This document shows, piece by piece, positions 39,923 through 43,169 of a stretch of DNA of 43,169 nucleotides. The stretch is from Pedobacter nototheniae (lineage in GTDB: Bacteria > Bacteroidota > Bacteroidia > Sphingobacteriales > Sphingobacteriaceae), in NCBI RefSeq assembly GCF_004335085.1, contig NZ_RQRS01000034.1, positions 1 to 43,169 of the forward strand, given 5' to 3'. How positions within the stretch are numbered: the first letter of the stretch is position 1; the number at the start of each line of letters is the position of its first letter. The position numbers and the translations under genes are program-made. The notes beneath the pieces are model-generated. The model did no database searches and was not told where the DNA came from. It worked only from the letters and a program-made list of their open reading frames with translations.

Positions 39923-41233
39923 CTATTGCTTGACTGGAATTGCCCTGGACATTTGCTTGTTAAAGATAACTGCGTCAAATATTTGTGGCCATTTTCTCAC
40001 TAATGGATGATAACCATAGGGTCTCATACTTCTGGGATCATTCAACCATTTTCCTTTATTCGTTTTTGAAAGTGATTTTAAGTCAAGATATGCGTTTTTA
40101 AATCCAGCTTCTTCAAATAGTGTCTCAAATGAATCCGCAGAAGGTTTATCTATTTTTGAAACAGTCGGACTATAATACTGGGCAATTTCCCCATCATAAG
40201 CAGTAAAGCAGATTGAGTAATACCGGTCAGTGAGCCTGTCTGTTAAAAAGTCCCCCATGGTCGGAACAGCAATTTTTTCCGCTTTTCCGTTTGTTTCGAT
40301 GTAAGTCTTACCAATATGCATACTGGCGGCCCAAATAATTATTTTCTCTGCCGGGTATTGACTTTTCGCAATCCAGATAAGATTTTGAGCCATTAATGAG
40401 TCTCGGGTGCTTTTAGATAAAGTATTACCAGTTTCTATTTCTTTCTGTTCAAGAATTACAGGTAGGTAAGCCCTTGTTGATACCCAGAATTGTTTCCAGA
40501 AATTAACAAGGCTATCCTGTTTTAAATTGGATATCTCACTGATTTTCTGATCTAGGATACGTTTAAATGATGGTAATCTCTGTATTATTTGTGATTTTAA
40601 TTCCTGATCTACAACATTATTCTTTTTTACTCCAAAGTTCAAAGTATTATACACCCTATAAAATGTATCTTGTTCAGCCATATCTTTAAAAGCAATATTT
40701 TTAGCTTTGAGAAACATTAAAAAGTCAACGGGCAGGTCACGTCTTAAATATGTCCCATGAAGTTGAGGGTCAAATCCTGTTACCCGAAGTGGATTGGGTG
40801 TCTTGATAGAACTGGCAATATAGCTGGCAAGGGGCAAGAACTGCTGGGTCTGCCCCCAAAGTTCAAATGTCGAATTTTGAATAACTTTTGCCGGATCTTT
40901 ATCCCAATGAGCGACTCTCCAGGCTCTTTCAGCATTATATAAACTGCTTTCAAAAGCAAGGACATTAAATCCCATCTTTTCATGAAGAAATTTCACTAAA
41001 CGTGCCTTAGTTTCAAACGTTGTTCCGTCCCCATGGGATTCTTCTCCTAAGAAAATTATTCTTGAGTCCTTAATACTCTCCGATAATTTATTAAAATCGG
41101 TATAATCCTCATTATTGATATCAATAGCTATTTCTGCTGCATTTTTCTTAATGAAATCAACATTATTTTGGGCAAAAATTGAAGAAAGCGTAAATACTAA
41201 ACTGGCTGTAAGGAGAAGAGATAATTTATTCAT
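39923..41233 (-). CDS. Erythromycin-esterase-family protein
   Basis: The 436-residue protein has a signal peptide (LLLTASLVFTLSSIFA-QNN), so it is exported. The family motif GEESHGDGTTFETKARLVKF (residues 63-82) includes the catalytic histidine, H67. NVLAFESSLYNAER carries the conserved glutamate. Further motifs, AERAWRVAHWDKD and ASMHIGKTY, fit the family. Known members hydrolyse the macrolactone of erythromycin, but many family proteins have unknown substrates. Carriage on a mobilizable element makes a resistance or detoxification role worth testing; sequence alone does not show it. Confidence 0.85.
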   Translation of the reverse strand: MNKLSLLLTASLVFTLSSIFAQNNVDFIKKNAAEIAIDINNEDYTDFNKLSESIKDSRIIFLGEESHGDGTTFETKARLVKFLHEKMGFNVLAFESSLYNAERAWRVAHWDKDPAKVIQNSTFELWGQTQQFLPLASYIASSIKTPNPLRVTGFDPQLHGTYLRRDLPVDFLMFLKAKNIAFKDMAEQDTFYRVYNTLNFGVKKNNVVDQELKSQIIQRLPSFKRILDQKISEISNLKQDSLVNFWKQFWVSTRAYLPVILEQKEIETGNTLSKSTRDSLMAQNLIWIAKSQYPAEKIIIWAASMHIGKTYIETNGKAEKIAVPTMGDFLTDRLTDRYYSICFTAYDGEIAQYYSPTVSKIDKPSADSFETLFEEAGFKNAYLDLKSLSKTNKGKWLNDPRSMRPYGYHPLVRKWPQIFDAVIFNKQMSRAIPVKQ

Positions 41234-41335
41234 ATTTGATAGATTGGTACCACTAATATAGGAAAGGGTTTCAAAAAAGGCATTAAATTCCTGCTTAATT
41301 TTATAACCTCTCTTTAAAGGAAACCTTCTGCCCGA

Positions 41336-42310
41336 TTAACGTTGTACTCCCTGGTTTTTCTGCTTTAATTTTCTCCTTCTTATCTTTTCAGCCTCTTCAG
41401 CAGAATCTTTAGTAATTCCCGGATCATATACAGGCTCCATTAGTATCTCCAGAAAATCTGTGACTGTCTTTCCAACTGTTTCCAGCATTGCGGATGTTGA
41501 TTCAAACAACCCTTCTGTAATACCTGAGGCAAGTTCATTGGCTACTGACTTACTCTGATAGTTCTGTAAGGCTCCCTGTTGCAACATATCCAGTTGTTCC
41601 CGCTGTGATAAACTGCCGTTCTTCTGAATATTGGCATAGGCGAGGGTGTCTTTCAGGTTCCGTTCAAAGTTAAATTGCTGATCAAACAGGGCTTCACCGC
41701 ACTGTTTAAAGGCCATTCGGTTGAACTGTCCCATTTTTTTTGAATGTTCAGCATTCCTGCCTTTTGAACTGTTCATCGCACTGAGCTTTATTTTATTGGT
41801 AATATCCTTGCGACTAACAATGAGCTGAATATGCATTTGGTCACCGGGCTTTTTTTCTCCACGTCTTCTGCCTCCATCTTTCACCTCTTTGTCCTTATAG
41901 CTATAATATCGGTTATGCTCAACTTTTGCAAACCAAAGCAGGTCTTTGTTTGAATTTATTCCGATCCGTCTGAAATTCTTTGCATACTCATCCATAACTA
42001 TTTCAGTATACTTCTTTAGTGCAGTTTTTATGTCTACGTTACTAAAATTCTGTTTTAGATGGTAAAGTTCCTTTTGGCTCGGACTGATATTGATGAGGAA
42101 AAACTTTGCTTCATTTCTACCGAGCTTAGCGGTATTTCCATCCAATGCGCTGCGCACCTCATAGGCTTCAACATCCTGGCGCTGTGCGTTAAACCAAAAT
42201 TCTGGCTTCTTACGGTCATCCATACGGTTCTCCTTTTCAAGATAATGAACAAGTCCGCCACTGCTACCTTTGTTGTTTGCTTCCTTACTATCGGTAATAT
42301 TAATGTACAT
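41336..42310 (-). CDS. DUF5712-type relaxase-like mobilization protein
   Basis: The protein has 324 residues. The start MYINITDSKEANNKGSSGGL, then VHYLEKENR, is typical of Bacteroidota DUF5712 mobilization proteins. A histidine-rich core follows: KVEHNRYYSYKDKEV and PGDQMHIQLIVSRKD, which may form the metal-binding site of a relaxase. The C-terminal 90 residues are a basic, glutamine-rich extension. It should nick and pilot the element DNA at oriT. The mobilization gene at 42313-42903 is 2 bases upstream, so the two are one operon. Confidence 0.82.
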   Translation of the reverse strand: MYINITDSKEANNKGSSGGLVHYLEKENRMDDRKKPEFWFNAQRQDVEAYEVRSALDGNTAKLGRNEAKFFLINISPSQKELYHLKQNFSNVDIKTALKKYTEIVMDEYAKNFRRIGINSNKDLLWFAKVEHNRYYSYKDKEVKDGGRRRGEKKPGDQMHIQLIVSRKDITNKIKLSAMNSSKGRNAEHSKKMGQFNRMAFKQCGEALFDQQFNFERNLKDTLAYANIQKNGSLSQREQLDMLQQGALQNYQSKSVANELASGITEGLFESTSAMLETVGKTVTDFLEILMEPVYDPGITKDSAEEAEKIRRRKLKQKNQGVQR

Positions 42311-42312
42311 GG

Positions 42313-42903
42313 CTATAAAAAATCAATCTGGTTTCTAATTTTTTGGATAAGCTCCTCTTTTTCTTTTGCCGGGGTCATCATACCGAATGCATCCCTGCTT
42401 TTGATATAACTGCTGAATATAAAATGGAATTGCTTTTTAAGATGCTCCTTTTTGGATAGAGTTGCAGATATGCCGGTCATAATACTCACTATATCTGAGA
42501 GCTTTCGATCAAAATTTTGTTGCCCGGTTAAGACTTCTTTCTGTTCAGAGCGCAAGGATTTAGTATTCTTACCCTGATCGTTGAAGAAGTTAACGATATC
42601 TTTCTGATTCCGGATCATCCTGTCTACTTCTCTTTTAATCGGAATAAGCAGGTCACTTTCCTGTGTTTTGATAAAACCGATATAATCCTTGTGGCTTTTC
42701 AGCAGCGTATTCTTCAATAATTCGTCATTGATATCCAGCGGATCTTTCTTGCTCCGATAAAAGTATTCTACCATTTGGGCAAATATCAGTCTGTTTGGCC
42801 GGCCAAGTTTTAATGCAACCTTTTCCATTTTTGTCGCAATCTGTGAATCATACTTGATGGTTCTTAAGGTTTCCCTTTTTATGTTCAGCTTTTCTTTTTG
42901 CAT
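42313..42903 (-). CDS. BfmA/BtgA-family mobilization protein
   Basis: The start is the ATG at 42901-42903, two codons inside the longer frame. The 196-residue protein has the family features: IKYDSQIATKMEKVALKLGR followed by PNRLIFAQMVEYFYRSKKDP, and long helices that resemble coiled coils (KREVDRMIRNQKDIVNFF). Such proteins help a relaxase to recognise oriT on Bacteroides mobilizable elements. A perfect 7-bp inverted repeat lies 16 bases before the start. Confidence 0.85.
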   Translation of the reverse strand: MQKEKLNIKRETLRTIKYDSQIATKMEKVALKLGRPNRLIFAQMVEYFYRSKKDPLDINDELLKNTLLKSHKDYIGFIKTQESDLLIPIKREVDRMIRNQKDIVNFFNDQGKNTKSLRSEQKEVLTGQQNFDRKLSDIVSIMTGISATLSKKEHLKKQFHFIFSSYIKSRDAFGMMTPAKEKEELIQKIRNQIDFL

Positions 42904-42919
42904 AAGCAATTGGTTATTA

Positions 42920-42939
42920 GATTAGCTATATGGCTAATC
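42920..42939. promoter_or_regulatory. Inverted repeat upstream of mob operon, candidate operator or oriT part
   Basis: GATTAGC (42920-42926) and GCTAATC (42933-42939) are perfect reverse complements around TATATG. The site begins 17 bases from the BfmA/BtgA start codon. Such sites are common at oriT or as autoregulatory operators for mob genes. Confidence 0.4.
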
Positions 42940-43016
42940 AACGGTCACTATATATAAATATATCAGCCCCTGCAAAGGGTTCCTTTTTCTTTTGTCTGAC
43001 CGCTTCCCGCAGTCAT

Positions 43017-43037
43017 GAGAACCCCTGGAGGGTTCTC
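43017..43037. repeat. Hairpin GAGAACCC/GGGTTCTC
   Basis: An 8-bp perfect stem with loop CTGGA lies between the mob operon and the putative insertion-sequence end. It may be a terminator for leftward transcription or part of oriT. Confidence 0.45.
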
Positions 43038-43042
43038 TAAAT

Positions 43043-43074
43043 AGAGGTTGTCTCAAAAAGGCAACCTCTTTTTG
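43043..43074. repeat. Hairpin at right edge, possible insertion-sequence end or terminator
   Basis: AGAGGTTG (43043-43050) pairs with CAACCTCT (43062-43069), followed by T residues, so it may be a terminator. The text GAGGTTGTCTCAAAAAGG also resembles the terminal inverted repeats of IS1182-type elements, which often begin with a G-rich start and TGTCTCAAAA. The remaining 95 bases to the window end include a late ATG at 43159 but no decidable gene. Confidence 0.35.
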
Positions 43075-43169
43075 TTGATAAAAGATTCAATTTTCAAGTT
43101 TTAAAATTTGTTTTATTGTATTGAATTTCAGATATTTAAGTATAAATAATTGAGATTTATGCCAGTCCA

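Larger units (their letters stand above)
23218..43169. mobile_element. Mobilizable/integrative element inserted at tRNA-Asp (right end outside window)
   Basis: A tyrosine recombinase lies directly after a tRNA gene and a BfmA/BtgA plus DUF5712 mobilization pair lies 18 kb further on. The genes between are accessory: CBASS-like defence, HTH-protease, regulators, a SusC/D operon, an esterase and small unknown genes. Base composition and gene style remain Bacteroidota, so transfer would be within the phylum. No tra genes are visible, so it may be a mobilizable rather than self-transmissible element, or the tra genes lie further right. The boundary on the right is not defined. Confidence 0.6.

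Noticed and set aside
1..43169. CRISPR array
   Set aside because: No regularly spaced direct repeats of CRISPR type were found; the repeats near 1.8-3.3 kb are irregularly spaced palindromes.

Overview
The window is AT-rich DNA from a member of the Bacteroidota, most likely a Pedobacter-like Sphingobacteriaceae. The evidence is two SusC/SusD outer-membrane pairs, a CHU_C-type (type IX secretion) sorting domain, a SprB-like adhesin, Bacteroidota -7 promoter elements (TAnnTTTG) before several genes, almost no Shine-Dalgarno sequences, and a Bacteroides-type integrase with BfmA/BtgA mobilization genes. The genus is inferred from style of sequence, not from a marker gene.

Region 1 (1-3340) is the 3' end of an Rhs/YD-repeat polymorphic toxin locus. 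It holds the end of the main rhs gene with a glycine-rich, apparently membrane-active tip, a three-helix membrane protein as candidate immunity protein, then a run of displaced tips, a second candidate immunity gene and small pieces of Rhs core. The modules are separated by a family of palindromic repeats.

Region 2 (3347-12328) has a DeoR-type regulator facing a SusC-SusD-DUF4397 nutrient-uptake operon, closed by a strong terminator, and then a large secreted cell-surface protein. Region 3 (12360-23275) is ordinary chromosome: an outer-membrane barrel, an S41 protease, a ferredoxin/ferredoxin reductase pair, a membrane protein and AraC regulator, a prolyl oligopeptidase, lpxH, prfA and a tRNA-Asp gene with a textbook promoter and terminator.

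Region 4 (about 23220 to the window end) looks like a mobilizable or integrative element inserted next to tRNA-Asp. It begins with a tyrosine recombinase and ends with a relaxase-like DUF5712 protein and a BfmA/BtgA mobilization protein. Its cargo has three parts. The first is a compact CBASS-like anti-phage operon on the minus strand (NUDIX-like protein, CD-NTase, E2-like protein, three-helix membrane protein), preceded by an HTH-ImmA/IrrE metalloprotease and a PIN-like partner. The second is an XRE regulator that faces a strongly structured, apparently undescribed RNA and a 45-residue peptide gene, followed by a second SusC-SusD-TlpA operon and a DUF6520-like small exported protein. The third is an erythromycin-esterase-family enzyme and several small genes of unknown function. 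The far attachment site is not in the window.

The most interesting items are the E2-only CBASS operon with separate NUDIX and membrane proteins (24.9-27.7 kb), its possible HTH-protease control gene with an inverted-repeat operator straddling its promoter (29.4 kb), the structured RNA and peptide transcript (31.37-31.85 kb), and the shuffled Rhs tip array with palindromic boundary repeats (1.4-3.3 kb).
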